This document shows, in pieces, positions 1 to 12,050 of a stretch of 64,000 bases of DNA. The position numbers were made by a program, and so were the translations under genes. The notes under the pieces are model-generated. The model had not been told where the DNA came from, did no database searches, and saw nothing but the letters and a program-made list of their open reading frames with translations. This DNA is from Sphagnum compactum (Eukaryota; Bryophyta; Sphagnopsida; Sphagnales), in contig OZ234495.1 of assembly GCA_965153455.1 (NCBI GenBank), positions 1,240,001 to 1,304,000 of the forward strand, read 5' to 3'. Every line of letters starts with the position of its first letter. The stretch's first letter is position 1.

Positions 1-1260
1 CAAATCCAACCACACCCACTTACCTACCACCTTGCCCCTACCTACAAACTAACACACCCACCACCTTAGTTTACTTTTTAAACTATTGACGTACTCCTAT
101 TTACCTATTGATTTACCTATCTACTTAAAAAACTCACCAAGGTTGCAATCCTATCAACAACTAATGAAAGTATAACAATACATATGAAAGTAATATTTCC
201 CTTAACCCCTATCTACGTAGCCACCAAAGTCGCAATGCTGTCAACAACATATGAGGGTATTGCATATGCATTACGTAACCACCTCCCCCCCCCAAGCTTT
301 GTCTAATAAAACCCTCATTTTACCCTTTTATGAACATACATGAAACAACATTCATGCGTGTATTGCATACAATGAACCAATTATGATGTGATGGGGACTT
401 AAACGATGATGGAACAAGTTTTCGTAATAGCTTTATATGGGGCAATGTGACATGGCGCATCAATAGACGTGATTGAAGTCAACCTTAGGTGATGTAGGAA
501 TAGGTTTTTGCAATATCCACATATTCAAACCCTATCATGGACCAAGGAGGCCCCTTGGTGAAACTATATAATACAATTGCATGTAAGTATTGCAATACAT
601 TTTTTTGCTTGAAGCTATTGTGCAAGTATTGCATTATAGGAATAGTGACGGTGTATCAATGTGATGAGGATATTGCATTAACAATCGTGTTAACAATGAC
701 CATAAACCTTCATTGATGTTTAGTATGTTTACCATAAAACTTAGTATTTTTCATTATGTTGTGCCCATACCATAGTCAATGTTTTCTTCTTGCAATGAGA
801 GTATCGCTCATTTGGTTTTATGATTAATGGAAACCATTTGTGTTTGATGGGGGCATTATATGGAATGGAACATGTTAAGTATGTGCAATATGGCAGAGGG
901 TGATTAAGGCTCACAAATTGAAATTGCAAAACTTCAATTTGGAAAATAAAATCAATGGGAAGTTACAAAAATGAATCCATGGACATGCACGAAAATGTAT
1001 AAAAACGTTCCAATGATCATTTTACAAAAATGGTGGTGAGATGCAAAAAAAAAATCCCACCATAAAGAGACTCAAGAATTTAGTTTAGGGCTAAAATATA
1101 AATTATGTGATTGTGATTATATCAAAAGAATGGTGTGAGGCACATGGCAATATTATTCATAGCATTTATTGACTCAAGAGTTTAGATTAGGGATGAAATG
1201 AAAATCTGTGATTGTACATGTATCAAAAGGATAGTGCAATGACCAAAGCTTTCAAGAAAA
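1..1260. other. AT-rich spacer, no gene seen
   Basis: I see no conserved reading frame on either strand. The sequence holds short A and T runs and a C10 run near 283-292. Composition is like the other long spacers in this window. Confidence 0.6.
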
Positions 1261-1263
1261 AGC

Positions 1264-1506
1264 CAAGTTCATGACAATATTTTTTCTGATAGAGGCATCC
1301 GGATCTGGAATGTTACAGAGTGTACTACAGGACAACTCTTGGGGAAGCAACTGAGCTGGCTAGAGTACTCACAAGAAGCTCGAGCAAGTGAGCGTCGAGC
1401 TAACCAGCTGGTGCAAGACTCTCATTGTGGACCTTGCGGTTTCCGAAGATCTTTCTTTCCCTGGACACAAGTCCATCGTTACAGTGGCTGCCATGGCCCA
1501 CAGTAG
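1264..1506 (+). other. coding-like stretch, possible exon of an unrecognised gene
   Basis: One plus-strand frame stays open here and ends at a TAG at 1504-1506. From 1294 it reads GIRIWNVTECTTGQ..., with mixed amino-acid use unlike the low-complexity shadows nearby. A T-rich tract ending in TGATAG precedes the better-looking part and could be a splice acceptor (AG at 1291-1292). Base composition is clearly richer than in the spacer to the left. I do not recognise the family. It could be the 3' end of a gene whose other exons lie elsewhere, or chance. Confidence 0.25.
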
Positions 1507-2470
1507 ATCTGCTCCGGGTACAAAACAAAACCAAAATCCTTGGAACATCAGCTGATGATCTCTATATGATTGTTTTATTCTTGTCTGTGGTGAATTGAAT
1601 CTTCTTCTTCTTCCTCCACTGCAGGTCTCACAGAAGTATTTCTTCATGATAAATCCAGATCAATAGAGTGAGTCTATGCACAAGAGTTTCTGTTTGAGAT
1701 GAATCTAGTGAACAGTGAGGGAGATTTGTGGCACTTTCAAGTGCATCCCAGTATCACAACCCAGTTTGTTACACAGATCAAAACAACAAAAAGAACAACA
1801 CCACCAACAACAAGAACAACAAGAACAACAAGAACTACTCTTGAATAACTTCAAGCTCTAGATCAGTTCAGCAACGACGACAACAATAACCAGCCAATTT
1901 CTTATCAATTCCTCCTTTCTTTTCCATCACCAACCATTCCTCTTTTCCTTGGTTGCCTGTGCATCTTCTGTGCACCTTCTTCTCATCAAGTAAGTAAAGG
2001 AGCATGCATGGGACATGACCAAGAACTTTGCAAAATGTCTAGCTTGCAGAAGGCCTTCTCAGGCTGGAGGCCCAAGGCAAATCTGCAAGTACCTTCAAAG
2101 CATAATATATGTATATAGTATCTATCAGCTGATTTCAGGCTTGAGAAAATGGCTACAAAAACACACTTTGAGATTAACACCTGCCAATGAATCATCATTC
2201 CGCAGTACAAGCAGACTTCAAAGGATACAAGAGTCTAGACTCTGGATACTGGTTGCAGCAGATCTTTCATGATACGGTCATGCAGCTTGAGTTTTTTTCT
2301 TGGCTTCTTGCAGATTGATGTACACATATGACTGCAACACACAGCAAAGTAGTATAGTGATTGTATCAGAGTCCAGTGCAGATTGAGTGATTCCAAGTTT
2401 GTACAAAACATGATAACTCTTCTGTAATATTAAATCAATTTGTAACTCTGATCAGAACTAGCTTTTCTTA
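1507..2470 (+). other. UTR-like, gene-adjacent sequence with CAA repeats
   Basis: This stretch has balanced composition, a (CAA/AAC)-rich microsatellite at about 1777-1850 and a CT-rich segment at 1910-1985. The short frames inside it show no family signature. It resembles transcribed but non-coding sequence, such as UTR or intron of a neighbouring gene. No polyadenylation signal can be assigned with certainty. Confidence 0.25.
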
Positions 2471-2725
2471 TGCTCACACCTTAGTTCCTTCTCTCTCTCT
2501 GCCTGAAAGTTCAGCTCTTCGGAGATTCAAAAATCAAAGTTGGCTGCAAAATTTGGCTGTTATTTTTCTGAATTTTGTGAGAACTGCTGCTGCTTTCATG
2601 ACTGTAATTTTTCATCACCTGTGATTTTCATGTAGATTCCTATATTGAATGCTCTAATTAGGATGCATGTTAAACTCCCCTGAATTTTACACTTTGTGCA
2701 AAATGGATATATGAATCTCTTGGTT

Positions 2726-3300
2726 TCTTTAACAAATACCATGCTCTATAGACAGGCCACCAAAGTGATTTGTTAGCTTAAAAGTCACTAAGTGGCCTGT
2801 TATGGGTTTTTGAAAATGGATTTATGCTGCAGAGAAAACTGAAGCCCGGACCTGTGGGTCAGGATCTGCAGTAGGGGCAGAGTCAACCACACAGCCCTTG
2901 ACCTTATCCACTCAAAGTAAAGAAACTTTTATAGCTATGCAATTACTGAGGAAACTCCACAACAGCAGTTTGAAGGCAACCATTGTGTGTTCCAACAAAA
3001 CAGTTTGAAGGCAACCATGTTCAGTTCCAAAAATGAACATGACAAAAATTAAGTGTGGTGTTAACCTTACTACTGTCATGGACAAAGTATCCAACAATCG
3101 CCTCTTTCACAAAATCCATGTTCTATTAACAGACCACCTAGTGATTTGTTAGATTTAGAATTCATTTCAGTGGCCTCTAATGGGTTTCTAAATATTCTCG
3201 ATTCTTTAACAAGTAGTAATACCCTTGTTTTAGTAGCAGGCCACCAAACTGGTTTTTAGGTGAAGGCCACTAAAGTGGGACCTGTTATGGGTTTTGAACC
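2726..3300. repeat. three copies of a ~90-bp hairpin-forming repeat
   Basis: Related units lie at about 2726-2815, 3100-3190 and 3202-3300. Each holds a short inverted repeat whose arms start with GGCCAC (or GACCAC) and end with GTGGCC or a variant, followed by a TGTTATGGGTTTT-like tail. Each unit is preceded by a variant of TTCTTTAACAAATACC. The copies have diverged from one another. They look like a small non-autonomous foldback element or a local minisatellite downstream of the maturase gene. Confidence 0.5.
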
Positions 3301-4637
3301 TTGGAAGAGCATTGGAACCACATTGAGATCAAAAACCCTAAACCTGGACAGCAATCAGGACCACCTCCTCCTCTTCAGAACGTGAAAATCACTATACTAA
3401 AAAACCACCATATTTTGAAAAAGGCCACATTAAATCTTGTCAGGAGGTTTTCACATATTTCAACATTTGCTCAGAACCTCATCGATCAACCAGAGGTTTG
3501 ATCAAATTACTGGAAAAAGAAGAGAATAAAAACCAAAAACAGAGGTTCCCTTAAAAACAGATAACTGGCCAACACTGGACTGTACCTCCTCTGTATGCAC
3601 CCAGTTACACATCACGTTTGTGCCTGCCAACTCAAGTCCTTTGAACATACACACAGCTGGGAGTTGCACTTCCGATCTTCCTTGGAAGCATCTTGTCTCA
3701 AGCATGAGTGTTGTTGTCACTGGCTGAATTGAAAGCTTCGCACCCTGTGAAGCTTTCAGGAGTAAGCACAAGACTCAAACTATTGTCCATGTAAACTGGT
3801 GGATTTACCTACTCATTCATTGATGCCAAATGGAAACTATGTACATTCTAGACTAAATTGCTATATTAATTCATCTGCAGCTGCTACACATTTAGTGTTG
3901 CCATTACTGTAAAACTCTGGGATGAACATCTAGACAAGCTGCAGTGTAGCACAGTGCTTACCTGGTTCCTCCATCGCCAGTAATCAAACATTGGTCAAAT
4001 TCTCAAATCACCAAAAGGTTGAAGGCAACCCAAACAACTAATGTTCCACAGAAACCCTTGATCAGCAGATTCATGGATTTTTCTCCAACTGCGGCATTCC
4101 TGACCCAGTGGGAAGCCCCATCTCACAAGAACCCAATTAGAGTTCAAGTCAAATCAAATGCAAAGACCCTTGGGGGCTTTTGTAAGTATTCTGAAAGCCA
4201 CTAGACACAATGTATGAATTGGCTAAAATACAGAATTCCAAAATATGCACAAAGCACATTCCTGTGTTGAATAATCTACTGTAGGAGGAAATTTTCCATA
4301 GTACCCTAAACAGGAGCAGAATGCACCTGCAAGTAATCACTATTGTATCCAACATCAATCCTAACCACAATCGCTCTGCCAAAACTTTAGCGCTCCTCCC
4401 CACCACCATGCTGTCCTTAAAATGATTGCTTGGAAAATTATAAGAATTCAGCAATTCCAGGAGGCACACTTGCTTCAATGAGTTCATTGTAGAACAGATG
4501 AAATTCTAAACTGGCACAGAGAGAACATAATCTGGCAGCCATGGTATTTTAAAGAATGTGACATACTCTCTGCAATTTCAAGGTCAATCACACAAGTTCA
4601 CAGCTGGCACAATGGAGAGATGAAGCACTACAGATCT
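3301..4637. other. 3' flank of the maturase gene, no further gene seen
   Basis: Moderate-complexity sequence. The minus-strand frame at 4149-4487 gives no motif I recognise, and I looked there specifically for a maturase domain X without finding one. Part of this stretch is probably the 3' UTR of the maturase transcript. Confidence 0.35.
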
Positions 4638-6527
4638 TCAATCCTCGCCTTCCTCAAAAATCCCTTGGTCAACTTGCTCATGAGACTTCTGGAGTGCATC
4701 CAGGACTTGGTTGAAAATGTGAACTTCTTCCTGGGGAAATAAGCCTTGTTGCATAGCTGCTGACATGAATACCTGAAGTGTAACTTGGGTGCTTTTCTGC
4801 CTCTGAAGACTATCCTCTTGAGGAGGCATCATCATAAGTTGTTGCAGTGCAGTCTCAATTGCCCGTCTTTTGGCACCATCTTTGCCTAACTCACGCCGCC
4901 ACTTCTCATAAGCCACGGTCCAGCATTTTAACATGGCCTGCCGACTCTCTTGTAGCCATCGATCTTCTAGCCGCTGCTTAAGCCTCAACACCTGAGATTT
5001 CTTTTTCTTGCTAGATGCTTGAACATGTCCAATACTCATGCTAGTTGCATCCTTCGGATCAAGTATGTTTACAAAGACGCCCATGAAAAGGACCTTCTGA
5101 GAGATTGCATGTCTCAGCTTGGTTGTGTCCATGCTAACCTCCAAGCTTAGATTTGACTTCAAGAATGTCGTGATCCGCTTCATGATCTTCAAGGTCATCG
5201 ATTTGGGTCCTGCAACACCCATCAGAAAATTATCTGCAAATCGCACATACCTCACCTTGAGGTACTCAGGATCTTTGTAGTTGTAGGGAGTGATTCCTAG
5301 TTTCCTTGCAATTCTCACTCGATGCCGCTTCTCACGTCTCAGAGCTTCTGCATTCCTACCGAGTCGCGACATTGTTCTCTTATCAAGGAACATAAGCTTG
5401 CGATAGGCAGGATTGATGCTGCGCATTGTGGGTGCAGTGTCCCACTCTTTCTTGATTTGCTCAACTTCATGGTCCAATTTCTGGAAGAAGATGTCACACA
5501 GAATGGGAGCTAAAATGCCTACTTCTTCTGCACCGGTGGACGATCTTCTTCCAATGTTGATCGTTCCTGCATTAAACATCTTTGTTATCAAATCCAGAAA
5601 ACACTGGTCTTGAATCTTCTCTGCAAGGATGTTCTTCAGTCTCTTCTGATGTGCAGTATCAAATCTCTTCTCAAAATCGAATTCCAGAAACCACGACAAT
5701 CCTTTCCAATCTTGTTTCAAGGACCGCAATGCAGCTTGTCTGGATGCAAAAACATGATGCTGCGAGAATGTACTAGGTTGAAAGATGCTTTCCAATGCTG
5801 CTCTTGTTGCCTCTTGTATGATCTGGTCTTTGGAATTGATGAGTGTGAATGCCCTTGTCTCACCAGGTTCTCCAAGCTTCGGAATGCTAATCTTTCTTGC
5901 TGGTCTGAATTCATAAACTCCTGACCGCAACTCTGCTGCCGTCTGTTCAAACCATCGCCAATCAACAATACCTGATGATTCCTGAGAATCCAATAAGCTG
6001 ATGCTGCTTCGGCCACTCTTCAAACGGTTTGATTTCAAGCACTCATGAGCTGATGCAAGGACATCAGGATCAGTGATTGTATCTATCACCTTGCGGTACT
6101 TCCCATCCGCACTTGCTCTCAATTTCTTGTGCTGCCGGATGCCAAAGCTTGTTGACACTTCTTGTGAGAAATGATGATCTTCTTGAGGAGGAGGAGGAGG
6201 AGTTTTATCTATGCTGGTCTTTCCTTGAGCATCTCTAGTAGCTAGCTCTTCTACATTCAACAGAAGATTGTCACTTCTTCTTCTTCCACCATGCTGCTCC
6301 CCTTGTGGATACTGCAAATTCTCAGAGGCTTTGTATGCTGCTGCTGAACTTGCAACGATTTCTTCCCTCAACACAGATGTGCTCATACTCCGAACCGAGC
6401 GCATCATTGCATGCCAAAAGAGCCGGTGTTCCATAAGAAATCCTTCTTCCTCGTCGTCGTTTGCAATAGAGAACTGGATCGTTTCAGCCACCAACAGAAG
6501 AAGAAGAAGAAGAATACTGAGCTTCAT
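4638..6527 (-). CDS. nuclear-encoded mitochondrial-type group II intron maturase (degenerate RT domain)
   Basis: Uninterrupted 629-codon frame. It matches mitochondrial group II intron-encoded reverse transcriptase/maturases: ...YEFRPARKISIPK at about 205-217, the RT active-site block FDFEKRFD at 283-290, a worn form of the usual TPQGGxLSP block (GILAPILCDIFFQKLD at 337-352), and YVRFADNFLMG at 427-437 in place of the usual YADD. The first catalytic Asp (284) is kept, but the second Asp of the YADD pair is Asn 433, so DNA synthesis is doubtful while RNA binding and splicing could remain. No HNH endonuclease is seen, and a canonical domain X is not obvious in the Lys-rich tail (500-629). An in-frame TGA lies directly before Met1. 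The first 22 residues look like a secretory signal but come from a CTT repeat; Met41 or Met42 (about 6407) begins a Ser/Arg-rich stretch that looks more like a mitochondrial presequence. The gene has no intron. Confidence 0.85.
   Translation of the reverse strand: MKLSILLLLLLLVAETIQFSIANDDEEEGFLMEHRLFWHAMMRSVRSMSTSVLREEIVASSAAAYKASENLQYPQGEQHGGRRRSDNLLLNVEELATRDAQGKTSIDKTPPPPPQEDHHFSQEVSTSFGIRQHKKLRASADGKYRKVIDTITDPDVLASAHECLKSNRLKSGRSSISLLDSQESSGIVDWRWFEQTAAELRSGVYEFRPARKISIPKLGEPGETRAFTLINSKDQIIQEATRAALESIFQPSTFSQHHVFASRQAALRSLKQDWKGLSWFLEFDFEKRFDTAHQKRLKNILAEKIQDQCFLDLITKMFNAGTINIGRRSSTGAEEVGILAPILCDIFFQKLDHEVEQIKKEWDTAPTMRSINPAYRKLMFLDKRTMSRLGRNAEALRREKRHRVRIARKLGITPYNYKDPEYLKVRYVRFADNFLMGVAGPKSMTLKIMKRITTFLKSNLSLEVSMDTTKLRHAISQKVLFMGVFVNILDPKDATSMSIGHVQASSKKKKSQVLRLKQRLEDRWLQESRQAMLKCWTVAYEKWRRELGKDGAKRRAIETALQQLMMMPPQEDSLQRQKSTQVTLQVFMSAAMQQGLFPQEEVHIFNQVLDALQKSHEQVDQGIFEEGED
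6496..6516 (-). repeat. CTT trinucleotide repeat at the start of the maturase ORF
   Basis: Read on the minus strand, this CTT run encodes the Leu tract (residues 6-12) that gives the maturase ORF its apparent signal peptide. Such a repeat is typical of a plant 5' UTR, so translation may really begin further in, at Met32, Met41 or Met42. Confidence 0.7.
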
Positions 6528-8292
6528 TCAACAACCGCTCTCGGCATCCTTCCGTAACCATGAAGCACGGACGGACGACACTGCAATTTCTTTTCCTGCG
6601 CAGCAAACACAAAAACAAAAATCCAGAGCTCTTGGTTATGAAACCCTATGACGATTCTGTATATACCTGCTGCTAATGCGCTCGACAGAACAACACACTT
6701 GAGTCGCAATTTGCGTTCAAGTCTCTTTTGTTTCTCGAGCGCAGATTCGACATGAACTTTCTCCCAACTTCATCATCGGTGTGCATTGCATACCCGCAGC
6801 TGTCAACGAAACCAGGCCAAGCGCACAGATCCGGAGGAAAAGAAACAAAACAGCTTGTATATATTCTTCACTACAAGTACAGAACAGACATAAACCTCAT
6901 GCGCTCGATCCTGTCAAGATGGTGCTCAGCTTGTCCTTGATCTTGTCTGCTTTCGCGTTTTCAGAAGAATCCACCACAGCACAATCAAGTAGCAGAGACT
7001 CTGTTTTCCCAAGGTTTTGCCGTGATGCGAACAACAATTATTCTCTGTATCAAAAAAATAGGAAAACCTCCTCCGTCTCTTGTCGTCGCGCTTTCAAGTG
7101 GAGACGGAGACAGAATGAAACGTGATCTGCATGAAGGCGCTAAGACTGAAGACACAGTTAGGGTTTGGAGCTTCGTGAAGTCAGCAACGCACAGAGAGAC
7201 ACATAGAGAGCCTTCTTTAACTTCCTTCTTCCAAGAAAAGAAGTTGAGAAGGTCTGGAAGTTCACCTTGTCCAGAACCAAGATGGAAATGACAAATTATA
7301 TTCAGCTGGTGGGCCGGATGATCCATGAGTGCAGGAATTGTTTTGTACAGTTTCTTTTACCGCATAACTATCAACATCACAAGATGCTAAGAAGAGAGGT
7401 GTCTGGCACATTGAAAAGTGCTTTCAATCCATGCAGACCAGAGCACACAAGAGCCACCCTCCAAGTCAAGAGTTTTTCTCCATGGGTTTTTGGGCGATTC
7501 TAAGAGAGGTGCATGCATGTTCACCTTGCATCTTCAACACACTCTGTGAATTTGAGGAATCAATCAGGAGGGATAGTAGCCTGATTGATCATCCCCTGCA
7601 TAGGTAGAAATAGGCCCACTTGCAAACACACTGTTGATGAACATTCTCTCATGTATTGACAATTTTTACAGTAGAGAATACAGTGGAGTCAGAAGAAGGG
7701 TGGATACTCCAATTCAAACCATGGACCGTACTGAAACTGAACCAACAGAGTTTGTGCACAAAACATGGCAAGCTGCAAGGAAGACAAAGGAGAGAACTTT
7801 GGGGTGCCAAAACATGCAAGTAACGATCTGAGCCAGGCTAGGTTTTGAAAGTAAGTGGGAAATGGAACTATTTGGGAATAGAAAATCACTCATATGTTTG
7901 TGGTGAATCTAAGTTCTACTCTTACGTCTACTTCGTAGCACAAGATGACCAAAATGGAGGAAGAAATTCTAAGCTGCTGGAGATGAAAAACTCCAGAACT
8001 GCCTGATAAGACTCTCCATAGTCGATCTGATAAACAAGACCACCAAACTAGGAAGCAACTTACACTTCTCAAAAGTGCACTCAAACGTGCATATTCAGTA
8101 AATAGGAATTCTCTTGGCTTTCCAGTCTAGGATTTTACTGTGAAATAAATCAGGTACTGAGTTGATGTTCCCAAATCTGAGCTCTTCATCTGGACACATC
8201 TGAGCAAGCTGCAAAATGCTCACCTAACAAAATCTCATGTATAGGGATCAACACTACATCACTGCTCTTGTTGCACATGGCTGAATTTTTGG
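6528..8292. other. spacer between maturase (5' side) and ATCase (3' side)
   Basis: Both flanking genes are read on the minus strand, so this interval should hold the maturase promoter and 5' UTR near 6528-7300 and the ATCase 3' UTR near 7900-8292. The short frames here, such as those around 6781-7291, show no family features. No TATA box or terminator can be assigned with confidence. Confidence 0.5.
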
Positions 8293-10474
<2,182 letters not shown>

Positions 10475-10751
10475 TTGATCCTTGCTGAATTTCGAAGTTC
10501 ACCAATTTAGCATGGCCATTGGCAATACTAATACAAAGTTACTCCTGCCAGAAGCAGCGCCACGAAGAAAAGCAACGTTTGCATCATACATGATTCCTTC
10601 CTTGTTCGCATATTTTGGACTCGAAGCAAGCTTGCATTGTAAGGTTCCACTTCCGAACCTGCTCTCACACCTAGCTATCTAGAGCGGCATTGCATTGCAT
10701 TGCAAAAAACACGGGAAACAAAACGAGAGCCAAATAAAACAAGCCAAACGG
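10475..10751. promoter_or_regulatory. ATCase 5' flank
   Basis: Sequence directly upstream of the ATCase start codon (read on the minus strand). It should contain the 5' UTR and core promoter, but no specific element is recognisable by eye. Confidence 0.35.
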
Positions 10752-10925
10752 AAATCTACAGGAGCGCCAAACCCTAACCCTAACCCTTGCATGACCGAAC
10801 GCCACAGGAGCGTCAAACCCTAGCCCTAAGCCTTGCATGACCGAACGCCACAGGTGCACCAAACCCTAACCCTAACCTTTGGATGACTGAAATCCACAAG
10901 AGAGCCAAACCCTAACACGAACCCT
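10752..10925. repeat. 46-bp minisatellite carrying telomere-like motifs, upstream of ATCase
   Basis: Nearly four tandem copies of a 46-bp unit. Each contains CAAACCCTAACCCTAA or a variant next to GCATGACCGAACGCCACAGG. The first two copies are close; the last two have diverged. The array begins about 280 bp upstream of the ATCase start codon and could lie in its promoter. Confidence 0.85.
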
Positions 10926-11775
10926 AATCTCAAAGCTTGCAGGTGGAATGAGAGACTTTTTTTGCCAGCTTTACATAGCCAAAAAGCTATATTAAAAACT
11001 AAAACTGTAAAATCAAGTTTTTTTAAGGTTTTCAATAGCCATAATTCAACCAAATTTGAAGAAAAATTGCTAGAATTTTATACACGGTTTTAAAAAATAT
11101 AGCCAAAAATATAAATGGATGTTTAAATTTTTTTATTTTCATATTTAGCTGGTAGCTAAATTTGGCTAAATCTTCCTATGGATCGTTTGCCACTTTGGTT
11201 ACATCATAAAATTGACCCCCAAAGAAGCCCGTTGTGGATGTGAATGTGAAAATACAAAACGTCCGGTGTGCAAAAATGAGTTGCATACTTTCATCCATGT
11301 GGGTCAATTTTATGGATCCATAAAAAAAAATTGCCCTTTCCTTGCTTTCACCGCAACACTTATCCATCCATCCATCGACTTTGATTTCATTCTTGAGGTT
11401 ACATTTAAATTTGAATTTTCATCCGATCAAAGTTTCACATACTATTGCCTGAACTTTAGAAAGGGTCACTCTAAAAACCCCCCAAGGAAATCATTTCATG
11501 CGATGAATGAAAGTTGGACATCCAATCACTAAAAAAAGGTTACATTAAAATTAAGTTCCTTCCGTTAGAGTTCATCCTATGCTATTTGAAAGAATCACAT
11601 TCATAGAATTTCAATTGCTAATTTAATGAATGACATTACCAACCAATTAGCATGTTGATTATGGCATTTGTTTTATTTATATCAATTGCCATAAATTTCT
11701 AAATAATAAGTTTCATCTACAATCTCATATTATGCTCCTTGGATGGCATTTTATCACAAAATAAATTCATCCCAA
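10926..11775. other. AT-rich spacer, no gene seen
   Basis: Short frames only, including both strands around 11176-11532, with no family signature. Confidence 0.55.
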
Positions 11776-12050
11776 AAAGGTTCGATCGTTGTAAATTCAT
11801 CAACTTCGCTCTCGCTTGTTTGCATGTTACAAGGATCAATTGCTCTAAATTCATCAAATCCCACTTTCACGTGTTTGCATGTTACAAGGATCAATTGCTC
11901 TAAATTCATCACATCCCACTTTCACGTGTTTGCATGTTACAAGGATCAATTGCTCTAAATTCATCACATCCCACTTTCACTTGTTTGCGTCTTACAAGGA
12001 TTGATTGCTCTAAATTCATCAATCTCATTTCCACTTCTTTGCACATTACA
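11776..12050. repeat. 55-bp tandem repeat, about five copies
   Basis: Unit starts occur at 11831, 11886, 11941 and 11996, exactly 55 bp apart, with a diverged copy before the first. Each unit holds AAGGATCAATTGCTCTAAAT followed by TCATCACATCCCACTTTCAC. The short plus-strand frame across it is a product of the repeat, not a gene. Confidence 0.9.

Noticed and set aside
4149-4487. minus-strand ORF as a second maturase exon carrying domain X
   Set aside because: No domain X pattern in any of the three minus frames, and the maturase ORF already ends with its own stop.
5322-5924. plus-strand ORFs opposite the maturase gene
   Set aside because: Antisense shadows of a clear coding sequence.
11743-11958. 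71-codon ORF
   Set aside because: It spans the 55-bp tandem repeat and repeats with it.
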